Shown: in pieces, positions 39,932-50,074 of the stretch
Layout of the letters: each line of letters starts with the position of its first letter
How positions within the stretch are numbered: the stretch's first letter is position 1
Source: Formosa sp.
GTDB taxonomy: Bacteria > Bacteroidota > Bacteroidia > Flavobacteriales > Flavobacteriaceae
Length of the DNA stretch: 64,000 nucleotides
Reading direction: 5' to 3'
Assembly (NCBI GenBank): GCA_018673215.1
Contig: JABHDE010000037.1
Coordinates: 1-64,000, forward strand
Made by a program: the position numbers and the translations under genes
The notes under the pieces: generated by a model
What the model saw: the letters and a program-made list of their open reading frames with translations, nothing else
Told to the model about the DNA's origin: nothing
Databases searched by the model: none

Positions 39932-41320
39932 ATGTACACGTTTTCAAAAAGACTTAAAATTGTTTCCCTCGCACTGTTCGTTATTGGCGCAATAGGATGG
40001 GGTACAAGCTATGTAGCAACACACGGACTCACCCTTGATGATGTAAAAGTACTCCTAGCAGAAGAAAATTCTCACCATGGAGCAGATGCTTCTCATGGCG
40101 AAGCAACGCATCATGACGTTCAAACAGACGCCGAGGCGCATGCAGCCATGATGCATTCCACACACGATTCTGAAAGCCATACGGAAGAATCACATGGATC
40201 TGAAGCACACAGCGACGATGCGCATGCAGAACATGTGTTGCACCAAATGCACAACAGACCTTATGCCGCTTTGTATATAGCAGCTTTCTTCTTTTTTATG
40301 ATTTCTTTAGGGGTTCTTGCCTTTTATGGGATTCAATATGCAGCTCAAGCTGGATGGTCACCCGTATTATTTAGAGTGATGGAAGCTATCACTTATTACG
40401 TTTTACCTGGTGGGTTAATCGTTTTAGGAATTGCATTGTGGGCAGGAGATCACATCTTTATTTGGATGGATCCAGAAGTCGTGGCACATGACGAACTTAT
40501 TCAAGCAAAATCAGGTTGGTTAGATAAAACTTGGTTTGCTATTAGAGGTTTGATCTTTATCACAGGATGGAGTTTGTACCGTTATTTTTCTCGTAAATTT
40601 TCACTTGCTCAAGATCAGGCGGATGTGAATGACAATAGCAATTTTAAAAAGAATTTTAGAATCTCGGCAGCATTTTTAGTATTTTATATCTACACAGAAT
40701 CAATCATGTCTTGGGACTGGATTATGAGTGTGGATCCACACTGGTTCAGTACTCTATTTGGATGGTATGTATTTGCTAGTATGTTTGTGAGTGGTATTAC
40801 TGTGATTGCCTTAATTACAATCTATTTAAAATCTAAAGGATTGATGGAATTTGTAAACGACAGTCACCTTCACGATTTAGCAAAATTTATGTTCGCTATT
40901 AGTGTGTTTTGGACTTATTTATGGTTCTCTCAATTCATGCTTATTTGGTATGCGAATATCCCTGAAGAAGTAACGTATTTTGTAACTCGTATAGAAGACT
41001 ATAACTTGCCGTTCTTTGGGATGATTATTCTAAACTTTATTTTCCCATTCCTAGTCCTCATGAATAGCGATTACAAACGTGTGCCATGGTTTATAGTTAT
41101 GGCGGGTATTATAATTTTATTCGGACACTATATTGATGTTTTCAATATGATTATGCCGGCAACAGTAGGAGATCGATGGTTTATCGGCGTTCCTGAAATT
41201 AGTGCTGTACTATTGTTTTTAGGATTGTTCTTATTCATTGTTTTTTATGCGCTTTCAAAAGCACCATTATTAGCAAAAGGAAATCCTTTTATCAAAGAAA
41301 GTGAACACTTTCATTATTAA
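39932..41320 (+). CDS. actF: Alternative complex III subunit ActF
   Basis: 462 aa multi-pass, SIMSWDWIMSVDPHWFSTLFGWYVF; position in act operon. Confidence 0.92.
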   Translation: MYTFSKRLKIVSLALFVIGAIGWGTSYVATHGLTLDDVKVLLAEENSHHGADASHGEATHHDVQTDAEAHAAMMHSTHDSESHTEESHGSEAHSDDAHAEHVLHQMHNRPYAALYIAAFFFFMISLGVLAFYGIQYAAQAGWSPVLFRVMEAITYYVLPGGLIVLGIALWAGDHIFIWMDPEVVAHDELIQAKSGWLDKTWFAIRGLIFITGWSLYRYFSRKFSLAQDQADVNDNSNFKKNFRISAAFLVFYIYTESIMSWDWIMSVDPHWFSTLFGWYVFASMFVSGITVIALITIYLKSKGLMEFVNDSHLHDLAKFMFAISVFWTYLWFSQFMLIWYANIPEEVTYFVTRIEDYNLPFFGMIILNFIFPFLVLMNSDYKRVPWFIVMAGIIILFGHYIDVFNMIMPATVGDRWFIGVPEISAVLLFLGLFLFIVFYALSKAPLLAKGNPFIKESEHFHY

Positions 41321-41348
41321 TTAAAATTTAAAAAGACAACATATAACG

Positions 41349-42419
41349 ATGACTGGCTTATTAACAATCTTAATTTTATTAGGGATCACTATTGCAATTT
41401 GGCAAATGGTCAAAATCTTTGATTTAGCACAAGTAAATAAAGATATATCTCAAGTAGCGAACGATGGAGACAACAAAGTTCAAGGATACCTAATGTTAGC
41501 CTTTTTAGGCTTTATATATGGAATTACAATTGTGTCGTTTGCACTTTGGGGGGATCTACCATTAACCTCCAACTCTGCTTCCGAACATGGACCTGAAATT
41601 GATCGTTTAATGATCATTTCTATGGTGGTGATTTTTATTGTACAAACAATCACACAATTTTTACTTCACTACTTCGCCTTTAAATACAAAGGCGAAAAAG
41701 GACGTAAAGCATTATTTTATGCAGACAATGACAAGCTAGAATTTATTTGGACGGTGATTCCTGTAATCGTATTAGCAGGACTCATCATGTATGGCTTGTT
41801 CACATGGACAGACATCATGACTATTGATGAAGACGAAGACCCAATTGTTGTAGAACTGTATGCGCAACAATTTAACTGGAAAGCGCGCTATGCTGGAGAA
41901 GACAACGTTTTAGGGAAAGCCAATGTGAGACTTATCAATCTTGACAATGCCAATATTTTAGGTCTAGACGAATCAGATCCAAATGCACAAGATGATATAA
42001 TAACCACTGAATTACACCTCCCAGTAGGAGTTCCAGTATTATTTAAAATGCGTTCTCAAGACGTTTTACACTCAGCTTATATGCCTCACTTTAGAGCACA
42101 AATGAACTGTGTGCCTGGGATGATTACTCAATTTGCATTCACGCCAACAGTGACTACAGAAGAAATGCGATTGAACCCAGACATTTACGAAAAAGTAAGA
42201 AACATCAATAAAATCAGAGTGAATAAAAGTAAAAAACTACAAGCTAAGGGCGAAGAACCATTAGATAGCTATGAGTTTGACTACCTATTACTTTGTAATA
42301 AAATATGTGGAAAGTCGCACTACAACATGCAAATGAAAATTATTGTAGAGTCGGAAGAAGACTACAAGGCATGGTTACAAGAACAAAAATTATTCAAGAA
42401 CTCTTTAGTTCAAAATTAA
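41349..42419 (+). CDS. coxB: Cytochrome c oxidase subunit II (CuA)
   Basis: CuA ligands CNKICGKSHYNMQM; RSQDVLHSAYMPHFRAQMNCVPG. Confidence 0.95.
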   Translation: MTGLLTILILLGITIAIWQMVKIFDLAQVNKDISQVANDGDNKVQGYLMLAFLGFIYGITIVSFALWGDLPLTSNSASEHGPEIDRLMIISMVVIFIVQTITQFLLHYFAFKYKGEKGRKALFYADNDKLEFIWTVIPVIVLAGLIMYGLFTWTDIMTIDEDEDPIVVELYAQQFNWKARYAGEDNVLGKANVRLINLDNANILGLDESDPNAQDDIITTELHLPVGVPVLFKMRSQDVLHSAYMPHFRAQMNCVPGMITQFAFTPTVTTEEMRLNPDIYEKVRNINKIRVNKSKKLQAKGEEPLDSYEFDYLLLCNKICGKSHYNMQMKIIVESEEDYKAWLQEQKLFKNSLVQN

Positions 42420-42446
42420 AAATTAAAGAAATAACAATATAAGATT

Positions 42447-44240
42447 ATGTCAGCACAGGTAGATACTCACGCACACCAAGACGATCATGGACATCATCCC
42501 AAAGAAACTTTTATAACAAAGTACATCTTTTGTCAGGATCACAAGATGATTGCTAAGCAGTATTTAATTACTGGAGTAATCATGGGAGTGATTGGGATTT
42601 TAATGTCTCTTTTGATGCGTATGCAAATCGCATGGCCAACACAACCAAACCCAATCTTTGAAACCCTTTTAGGCAAGTGGGCACCAGGCGGTGTGATGGA
42701 TGCAGATATCTATTTAGCCTTGGTCACCATTCACGGAACCATCATGGTATTCTTTGTATTGACGGCTGGTTTGAGTGGAACCTTTAGTAACTTATTAATT
42801 CCCTTGCAAATTGGTGCAAGAGATATGGCCTCTGGATTCCTTAACATGGTCTCTTATTGGTTATTCTTTTTGTCAAGTGTTATAATGGTTGCCTCTTTCT
42901 TTGTAGAAGCAGGGCCAGCAGCAGCTGGATGGACGATTTATCCTCCGTTGAGCGCATTGCCATTAGCACAAGGAGGTTCTGGAGCAGGAATGACTCTATG
43001 GTTAGTATCAATGGCAATCTTTATCGCCTCCTCTTTATTAGGATCTTTAAATTATATCGTAACCGTTTTAAACCTTAGAACAAAAGGGATGTCAATGACA
43101 AGATTGCCATTGACAATATGGGCATTTTTTATCACAGCTGTGATTGGAGTCGTGTCTTTCCCAGTCCTATTATCTGCTGCATTGTTATTAATTATGGACC
43201 GTAGTTTTGGAACTTCATTCTTTTTATCAGATATATTTATTCAAGGTGAAGTATTGCATTACCAAGGTGGATCTCCAGTATTATTCGAACACTTGTTCTG
43301 GTTCTTAGGTCACCCAGAAGTATACATTGTATTACTTCCTGCCTTAGGAATTACATCTGAAGTCATCGCAACAAACTCACGGAAACCTATTTTTGGCTAC
43401 CGAGCGATGGTCGCTTCTATTTTGGCGATTGCTTTCTTGTCAACGATTGTATGGGGACACCATATGTTTATCTCAGGAATGAATCCATTTTTAGGATCTG
43501 TATTTACATTTACAACCTTATTAATTGCCATACCATCGGCAGTCAAAGCATTTAACTATATCACCACACTGTGGAAAGGGAATCTACAATTGAATCCAGC
43601 CATGCTATTTTCAATTGGTTTGGTATCGACTTTTATTACAGGTGGATTGACGGGGATTATTCTCGGAGATAGTGCTTTAGATATCAATGTTCACGACACT
43701 TATTTTGTAGTAGCACACTTCCATTTAGTAATGGGGATATCAGCGCTCTACGGATTGTTTGCAGGAGTTTACCATTGGTTCCCAAAAATGTTTGGTCGTA
43801 TGATGAATAAAAACTTAGGATACATTCACTTCTGGGTGACGGCGATTTGTGCTTATGGCGTATTTTTCCCAATGCACTTTATTGGAATGGCAGGACTGCC
43901 AAGACGTTATTACACCAACAGTAACTTCCCATTATTTGATGATACTTCAAACGTTCAAATACTAATTACCGTATTTGCACTTGTCGGAGGATTGTTTCAA
44001 TTGGTATTCTTATGGAACTTCTTTCATAGCATGTTCTATGGTAAAAAAGCAGAACAAAATCCTTGGAGGTCTAACACATTAGAGTGGACAACACCAGTAG
44101 AACATATGCATGGAAACTGGCCAGGAGAAATTCCTCATGTACACCGTTGGGCTTATGACTACAGCAAACCGGGTCACGATGAAGATTTTGTACAACAACA
44201 CGTCCCTTTAAAAGAAGGAGAAGAAGAACTACAACATTAG
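42447..44240 (+). CDS. coxA: Cytochrome c oxidase subunit I
   Basis: FWFLGHPEVYIVLLPALG, WGHHMF, HDTYFVVAHFHLVM. Confidence 0.97.
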   Translation: MSAQVDTHAHQDDHGHHPKETFITKYIFCQDHKMIAKQYLITGVIMGVIGILMSLLMRMQIAWPTQPNPIFETLLGKWAPGGVMDADIYLALVTIHGTIMVFFVLTAGLSGTFSNLLIPLQIGARDMASGFLNMVSYWLFFLSSVIMVASFFVEAGPAAAGWTIYPPLSALPLAQGGSGAGMTLWLVSMAIFIASSLLGSLNYIVTVLNLRTKGMSMTRLPLTIWAFFITAVIGVVSFPVLLSAALLLIMDRSFGTSFFLSDIFIQGEVLHYQGGSPVLFEHLFWFLGHPEVYIVLLPALGITSEVIATNSRKPIFGYRAMVASILAIAFLSTIVWGHHMFISGMNPFLGSVFTFTTLLIAIPSAVKAFNYITTLWKGNLQLNPAMLFSIGLVSTFITGGLTGIILGDSALDINVHDTYFVVAHFHLVMGISALYGLFAGVYHWFPKMFGRMMNKNLGYIHFWVTAICAYGVFFPMHFIGMAGLPRRYYTNSNFPLFDDTSNVQILITVFALVGGLFQLVFLWNFFHSMFYGKKAEQNPWRSNTLEWTTPVEHMHGNWPGEIPHVHRWAYDYSKPGHDEDFVQQHVPLKEGEEELQH

Positions 44241-44266
44241 ATTGTTATAACTAAATAGTATATTTA

Positions 44267-44297
44267 AAAGCCTTTCTTAATACAAGAAAGGCTTTTT
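44267..44297 (+). terminator. Rho-independent terminator after coxA
   Basis: Perfect 12-bp stem aaagcctttctt-aatac-aagaaaggcttt then tt; the T-tract continues from the stem. Confidence 0.8.
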
Positions 44298-44300
44298 CTT

Positions 44301-44308
44301 TATATTTG
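44301..44308 (+). promoter_or_regulatory. -7 element TATATTTG, 5 nt before the ruvB ATG
   Basis: Exact TANNTTTG match between the coxA terminator and the ruvB start. Confidence 0.5.
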
Positions 44309-44313
44309 TTTAT

Positions 44314-45336
44314 ATGAATGAAAATCTGGATCCAACCGACGACCATTTCTCAGCAGAAGAGCACGATATTGAAAAGGTATTAAGACCCCTTTCATTCGAT
44401 GATTTTGCAGGTCAAGACCAAGTTCTTGAAAACCTACAAATTTTTGTAAAAGCGGCAGTCGAGCGCGACGAAGCTTTGGACCACACCCTGTTCCATGGCC
44501 CTCCAGGCCTTGGAAAAACCACCCTTGCGCACATATTAGCCAATGAACTTGGCGTCGGCATTAAAGTCACTTCAGGTCCTGTATTGGATAAGCCTGGAGA
44601 CCTAGCAGGATTACTCACTAACCTGGAAGATAGAGATGTATTATTCATTGACGAAATTCACCGTCTGAGCCCAATTGTCGAAGAATACTTATACTCCGCT
44701 ATGGAGGATTATAAAATTGATATTATGATTGAATCGGGCCCTAATGCCCGTACGGTTCAAATCAACCTAAATCCTTTTACGTTAATAGGAGCAACAACCA
44801 GGTCTGGACTGTTAACCGCCCCCATGCGTGCCCGTTTTGGAATCAGCAGTCGCTTACAATATTACTCCACCGAGCTACTCTCAACGATACTTCAAAGGAG
44901 TGCAGAAATTTTAAAAGTACCCATCAGTGTTGAGGCATCTATAGAGATTGCAGGACGAAGCCGTGGAACGCCTCGGATTGCCAATGCATTATTACGCCGT
45001 GTAAGAGATTTTGCACAAATTAAAGGCAACGGAAAAATAGACATTGACATAGCCAAATTCGGACTCAAAGCCCTCAATGTAGATGCTCATGGACTCGATG
45101 AAATGGACAATAAAATTTTGACCACTATAATTGATAAATTCAAAGGAGGCCCTGTTGGTGTCACCACCATTGCAACTGCAGTGAGTGAAAGTCCAGAAAC
45201 CATCGAAGAAGTTTACGAACCTTTTCTCATACAACAAGGATTTATCATGCGAACCCCAAGAGGTCGTGAAGTCACCGATCTTGCCTATAAACACTTAGGA
45301 CGTATCAAAGGCGATATTCAAGGGGGACTTTTTTAG
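44314..45336 (+). CDS. ruvB: Holliday junction branch migration DNA helicase RuvB
   Basis: [67 protein letters not shown]. Confidence 0.98.
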   Translation: MNENLDPTDDHFSAEEHDIEKVLRPLSFDDFAGQDQVLENLQIFVKAAVERDEALDHTLFHGPPGLGKTTLAHILANELGVGIKVTSGPVLDKPGDLAGLLTNLEDRDVLFIDEIHRLSPIVEEYLYSAMEDYKIDIMIESGPNARTVQINLNPFTLIGATTRSGLLTAPMRARFGISSRLQYYSTELLSTILQRSAEILKVPISVEASIEIAGRSRGTPRIANALLRRVRDFAQIKGNGKIDIDIAKFGLKALNVDAHGLDEMDNKILTTIIDKFKGGPVGVTTIATAVSESPETIEEVYEPFLIQQGFIMRTPRGREVTDLAYKHLGRIKGDIQGGLF

Positions 45337-45351
45337 GTTATTTTATAATAA

Positions 45352-45390
45352 TGTCAGGCTGAGCCTACCGATAAGGTAGGTCAAGTGAGA
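45352..45390. repeat. REP-like intergenic element upstream of queG
   Basis: tgtcaggctgagcctaccgataaggtaggtcaagtgaga with perfect inner hairpin cctacc-gataa-ggtagg. Confidence 0.5.
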
Positions 45391-45397
45391 TATCCAG

Positions 45398-46324
45398 ATG
45401 AATTTAAAAAACCATTATACAAGCTTAATAAAAGCCGAGGCCAAACGTCTGGGGTTTTTATCTTGTGGTATGAGCAAGGCGGGTTTTTTAGAAGAAGAAG
45501 CACCCCGTTTAGAGTCTTGGCTCAAAAAAAATAGCCATGGCAAAATGCAGTACATGGAAAACCATTTTGATAAACGTCTGGATCCAACATTACTAGTAGA
45601 AGACTCCAAAAGCGTGGTTTCACTCATTTATAATTATTTTCCTGAAGAAACCCAACACGATCCTGAAGCACCAAAAATCAGTAAATATGCCTATGGTAGA
45701 GATTATCACTTTGTGATAAAAGACAAACTCAAACACCTTTTAGAATTTATTAAAGAAGAAATAGGCGAAGTTCACGGACGTGCATTTGTAGATTCTGCCC
45801 CCATTTTAGAAAAAGCATGGGCGAAGAAATCAGGACTTGGTTGGATAGGAAAACACAGTAATTTATTAACGCAACAAGTGGGGTCCTTCTATTTCATTGC
45901 AGAGCTGATTATTGATTTGGAGTTAGAGTACGACACCCCTGTAACCGACCACTGTGGCACCTGCACAGCCTGTATAGATGCTTGTCCAACCGAAGCCATT
46001 ACTTCAGAATATGGTGTGGATGGGAGCAAGTGTATTTCCTATTTTACCATAGAACTCAAAGAGCAAATTCCTTCTGAAATGAAAGGGCAGTTTGATAATT
46101 GGATGTTTGGATGTGATGTCTGTCAAGATGTATGTCCGTGGAACCGATTTTCAAAAGCGCACTCTGAGCCCTTGTTCAACCCAAAACCAGAATTGTTGTC
46201 CATGACCAAACAGGATTGGGAGGAAATTACACAAGATACCTTCAGTAAGGTGTTTCAACATTCAGCTGTGAAACGCACTAAGTTTTCAGGGTTAAAAAGA
46301 AATATTAAGTTTTTAAAGAGATAG
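45398..46324 (+). CDS. queG: Epoxyqueuosine reductase QueG
   Basis: Two 4Fe-4S motifs [16 protein letters not shown] and [15 protein letters not shown]. Confidence 0.95.
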   Translation: MNLKNHYTSLIKAEAKRLGFLSCGMSKAGFLEEEAPRLESWLKKNSHGKMQYMENHFDKRLDPTLLVEDSKSVVSLIYNYFPEETQHDPEAPKISKYAYGRDYHFVIKDKLKHLLEFIKEEIGEVHGRAFVDSAPILEKAWAKKSGLGWIGKHSNLLTQQVGSFYFIAELIIDLELEYDTPVTDHCGTCTACIDACPTEAITSEYGVDGSKCISYFTIELKEQIPSEMKGQFDNWMFGCDVCQDVCPWNRFSKAHSEPLFNPKPELLSMTKQDWEEITQDTFSKVFQHSAVKRTKFSGLKRNIKFLKR

Positions 46325-47348
46325 TTTTAGTAGATTCTCTTTTAATTAAATTCGTTTTTAGTTCTATAATTTTTGGGATAATTATTTTTTCTTTTTTGAC
46401 AGCTTTTAATTCTTTATATAATTGTTTAAAAGCTCTCTTTCCTATTTTAAAACCAGGTTGATCAATGGTCGTTAAAGAGGGCGTTATTGCAGATGACATA
46501 AACCAATTACTAAAGCCCACAATCGATATATCTTCAGGGATTTTAACCTTTCGTTTTCTAAATTCTGTTATTGCTCCTATAGCAACCATATCTGTATTGA
46601 TAAAAATACCGTCAACATCCTTATGCTCTTTTAGAAGACGCGCGGCATTAATTTTTCCTTCTTCAAAACTTTTGTCTCCACATTGGCATATATAAACTAA
46701 AGATGGATCGTAAGAGAGTCCGTTATCTATCAGTGCTTTTTTATATCCTAAAAATCTATCAATAGAGTTTTGAGGTAATAAGGGGCCTCTAAAATGAGCA
46801 ATTCTTTTACATCCAGTATCTATTAAATGTTGTGTAGCAATGTATGCTGCTTTTCTATCATCAATTATAATTTTCGAACATTTAACTATTTTCGCGATTT
46901 TATCAAACATGACTAGCGGTTTGTTTTGATCAATTACATCCGTTAAATGCTTGAAATCGGCTGTCTCATTGGCGATGGATATAAGTATTCCATCAACACG
47001 CTTGTCAATTAGAAGGTTAATTTGTTTTTTTTCCAACTCATAAGATTCGTTAGATTGAAGTATAATGACTAAATATCCTTTTTTTTCTGCCTGACTTATA
47101 ATTCCTTTAATTACGTTCGAGAAAAAGTGATGTACTATTTCTGGAATAATGATTCCAATTGTTTTTGACTCTTTTGTTCTTAGGTTAACAGCAAAAGAAT
47201 TAGGTTTATAATTAAGGGTTTTGGCTAACTCTTTAACCATAGCCTTTGTTTTTTTACTCACATCGGGGTAATCTTTTAATGCTTTAGAAACTGTAGGGAT
47301 AGAAATCCCTAAAGTTTCAGCTATCTGTCTTAATGTTGTTGGAGTCAT
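46305..47348 (-). CDS. LacI family transcriptional regulator
   Basis: [37 protein letters not shown] plus periplasmic-binding-like effector domain. Confidence 0.95.
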   Translation of the reverse strand: MTPTTLRQIAETLGISIPTVSKALKDYPDVSKKTKAMVKELAKTLNYKPNSFAVNLRTKESKTIGIIIPEIVHHFFSNVIKGIISQAEKKGYLVIILQSNESYELEKKQINLLIDKRVDGILISIANETADFKHLTDVIDQNKPLVMFDKIAKIVKCSKIIIDDRKAAYIATQHLIDTGCKRIAHFRGPLLPQNSIDRFLGYKKALIDNGLSYDPSLVYICQCGDKSFEEGKINAARLLKEHKDVDGIFINTDMVAIGAITEFRKRKVKIPEDISIVGFSNWFMSSAITPSLTTIDQPGFKIGKRAFKQLYKELKAVKKEKIIIPKIIELKTNLIKRESTKTISLKT

Positions 47349-47360
47349 AGTTGTTTTCTA

Positions 47361-47591
47361 GAATCGGTTTCTACACCCCGATTTCACCACCAATGGTTGC
47401 CAGACAACATCAAATTTGAAACCTCCTTTGATGATACCATAACTTTTCAATCACTCAAAAAACTAGGCTATGCTATTGATCAAACGAATTCACCGATTAT
47501 AGGAAAAGTAGATGCCATTTTGGTATTGTCTGACGGCAAATTAGAAGGAGGCGCAGACCCAAGAGGTGACGATACGGCTGTTGGGTTTTAG
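47361..47591 (+). pseudogene. 3' remnant of gamma-glutamyltransferase
   Basis: In-frame ESVSTPRFHHQWLPDNIKFETSFDDTITFQSLKKLGYAIDQTNSPIIGKVDAILVLSDGKLEGGADPRGDDTAVGF then stop; matches the GGT small-subunit C-terminus (PRFHHQWLPD ... DPR..G.A.GF); the rest of the gene is absent. Confidence 0.85.
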
Positions 47592-47688
47592 TCTATAATC
47601 CACATGGTTTCTTTACGTAAAATTCGATTCTTCTTATCAAATTCCATAAAAGAATCGCTCTAAAATTTCATTATTAAATTGAACGGTC

Positions 47689-47696
47689 TAACTTTG
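47689..47696 (+). promoter_or_regulatory. -7 element TAACTTTG upstream of maeB
   Basis: TANNTTTG match 17 bp before the ATG. Confidence 0.4.
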
Positions 47697-47713
47697 CACA
47701 TCAAACCACCAAG

Positions 47714-49996
47714 ATGTCAAAATTAAGTAAACACGATTTAGAAGCTCTCGCTTATCACGAAAAACCGTTCCCTGGAAAAATTCAAGTAGTTCCTACCAAA
47801 AAATATGCAAGCCAAAGAGATTTGGCGTTGGCCTATTCTCCGGGAGTCGCAGCGCCTTGTTTGGCAATCGAAAAAAATCCTTCTGACGCCTATAAATATA
47901 CAGCCAAGGGAAACTTAGTGGCAGTGATTACCAACGGAACCGCTGTTTTGGGTTTGGGAAACATTGGTGCTGAAGCCTCTAAACCAGTCATGGAAGGAAA
48001 AGGACTGCTCTTTAAAATATTTGCAGATATCGATGTATTTGATATCGAAGTCAATAAAGAAAATGTAGAAGAATTTATTCAAACCGTAAAAAATATAGCG
48101 CCTACTTTTGGAGGGATTAATTTAGAAGATATCAAAGCACCTGAAGCCTTTGAAATTGAAAAACGTTTGAAAGAAGAACTTGATATTCCTGTGATGCACG
48201 ACGATCAGCACGGTACGGCAATCATTTCTGCCGCCGCCTTATTGAACGCTTTAGAACTTGCAGAAAAAAACATTCAAGATGTTAAGATTGTGGTCAGTGG
48301 TGCGGGTGCCGCTGCGATTTCTTGTACGCGATTGTACCAATCCTTTGGTGCGAAACGCGAAAACATTGTCATGCTCGACAGTAAAGGGGTGATTAGAAAT
48401 GATCGTGATAATTTAACCTCTCAAAAAGCGGAGTTTGCAACCGACCGTAAAATCGATACGCTAGATGAAGCAATGAAATCTGCGGATGTTTTTATTGGTC
48501 TTTCCACATCTGATATTGTGAGTCCAGAGATGCTCATCACAATGGCAAAAAACCCAATTGTATTTGCAATGGCAAATCCCGATCCAGAAATAAAATACCA
48601 TCTCGCAGTCAAAACTCGAGATGATATTATCATGGCTACGGGACGAAGTGACACGCCTAATCAAGTCAATAATGTACTTGGTTTTCCTTTTATATTTAGA
48701 GGCGCCTTAGATGTGAGAGCAACTTCCATTAATGAGGAAATGAAAAAAGCGGCGGTTATTGCCTTAGCTGAATTAGCAAAAGAACCTGTTCCAGAACAAG
48801 TAAATATTGCTTATGGAGAAACACGATTGACTTTTGGTAAAGACTATATTATCCCAAAACCATTTGACCCCCGCCTGATTGCAGCCATTCCACCAGCAGT
48901 GGCAAAAGCAGCGATCAAGAGCGGTGTGGCTTTAGCTCCGATCAGCGATTGGCAGCACTATGAAGACTCCCTTTTGGAGCGTATGGGCTCCGACAATAAA
49001 ATTGTAAGACTGTTATTTAATAGAGCAAAACTAAACCCAAAACGTGTTGTTTTTGCGGAAGCCGATCAATTAAGTGTTCTTAAAGCAGCTCAAATTGTTT
49101 TAGAGGAAGGAATCGCTACTCCAATTTTGTTAGGAAGACGAGATGAAATTGAACGTCTAATGCAAGAACTTGAATTTGATGATGAAGTCCTTATTATCGA
49201 TCCTAAAGCCGATGAAAGCAGTCTTCAAAAAAACAAATACGCAGAGACTTATTGGAAACAACAACAGAGAAAAGGGGTCACTCTTTTAGCAGCTCAAAAA
49301 TTAATGCGCGAACGTAATTATTTTGCAGCGATGATGGTCAATGAAGGCGATGCTGATGCTCTTATTTCGGGTTATTCTAGTAATTATGGCTCGGTGGTAA
49401 AACCCATGCTAAATCTAATTGGCTTGGCGCCAGGATCTACAAGAATAGCGACCACCAATGTGATGATTACGCAAAGAGGACCTATGTTTTTAAGTGATAC
49501 AGCCATCAATATAAATCCATCAGCAGATGATTTAATAAAAATTGCACAGATGACTTCTGGTGTAGTTAAAATGTTTGGAATAGAACCTGTGATGGCAATG
49601 ATATCTTACTCTAACTTTGGGTCATCAAAAGACAAAACAGCTACCAAAGTTAAAGAAGCGGTGTCGTATTTGCATCGAAGACATCCTGATTTGTTAGTGG
49701 ATGGTGAATTGCAAACAGATTTTGCTTTGAACAGTAAAATGTTAAAAGAGAACTTCCCTTTTTCTAGACTCGCCAGTAAAAAAGTTAATACTCTTATTTT
49801 TCCAAATTTAGAGGCTGCAAACATCACATATAAATTGTTGAAAGAGCTCAACAAAGCAGAATCGATTGGGCCGATCATGATGGGATTACGTAAACCAGTA
49901 CATATTTTACAATTAGGGGCAAGTGTTGATGAAATTGTAAATATGACCGCCGTTGCAGTCGTGGATGCACAACTAAAAGGAAAAGCAATAATTTAA
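47714..49996 (+). CDS. maeB: NADP-dependent malic enzyme with C-terminal phosphotransacetylase-like domain
   Basis: 760 aa; YSPGVAAPCLAI, NGTAVLGLGNIG, MHDDQHGTAI; C-terminal Pta-like VFAEAD...GYSSNYGSVVKPML. Confidence 0.95.
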   Translation: MSKLSKHDLEALAYHEKPFPGKIQVVPTKKYASQRDLALAYSPGVAAPCLAIEKNPSDAYKYTAKGNLVAVITNGTAVLGLGNIGAEASKPVMEGKGLLFKIFADIDVFDIEVNKENVEEFIQTVKNIAPTFGGINLEDIKAPEAFEIEKRLKEELDIPVMHDDQHGTAIISAAALLNALELAEKNIQDVKIVVSGAGAAAISCTRLYQSFGAKRENIVMLDSKGVIRNDRDNLTSQKAEFATDRKIDTLDEAMKSADVFIGLSTSDIVSPEMLITMAKNPIVFAMANPDPEIKYHLAVKTRDDIIMATGRSDTPNQVNNVLGFPFIFRGALDVRATSINEEMKKAAVIALAELAKEPVPEQVNIAYGETRLTFGKDYIIPKPFDPRLIAAIPPAVAKAAIKSGVALAPISDWQHYEDSLLERMGSDNKIVRLLFNRAKLNPKRVVFAEADQLSVLKAAQIVLEEGIATPILLGRRDEIERLMQELEFDDEVLIIDPKADESSLQKNKYAETYWKQQQRKGVTLLAAQKLMRERNYFAAMMVNEGDADALISGYSSNYGSVVKPMLNLIGLAPGSTRIATTNVMITQRGPMFLSDTAININPSADDLIKIAQMTSGVVKMFGIEPVMAMISYSNFGSSKDKTATKVKEAVSYLHRRHPDLLVDGELQTDFALNSKMLKENFPFSRLASKKVNTLIFPNLEAANITYKLLKELNKAESIGPIMMGLRKPVHILQLGASVDEIVNMTAVAVVDAQLKGKAII

Positions 49997-50074
49997 AACC
50001 CCAAATCACTTTCTTTTTTCTTCTTAAAATATTGTATTAATTTAGTACATTTGAAGTTCAAAGGAAGTGAAGAT

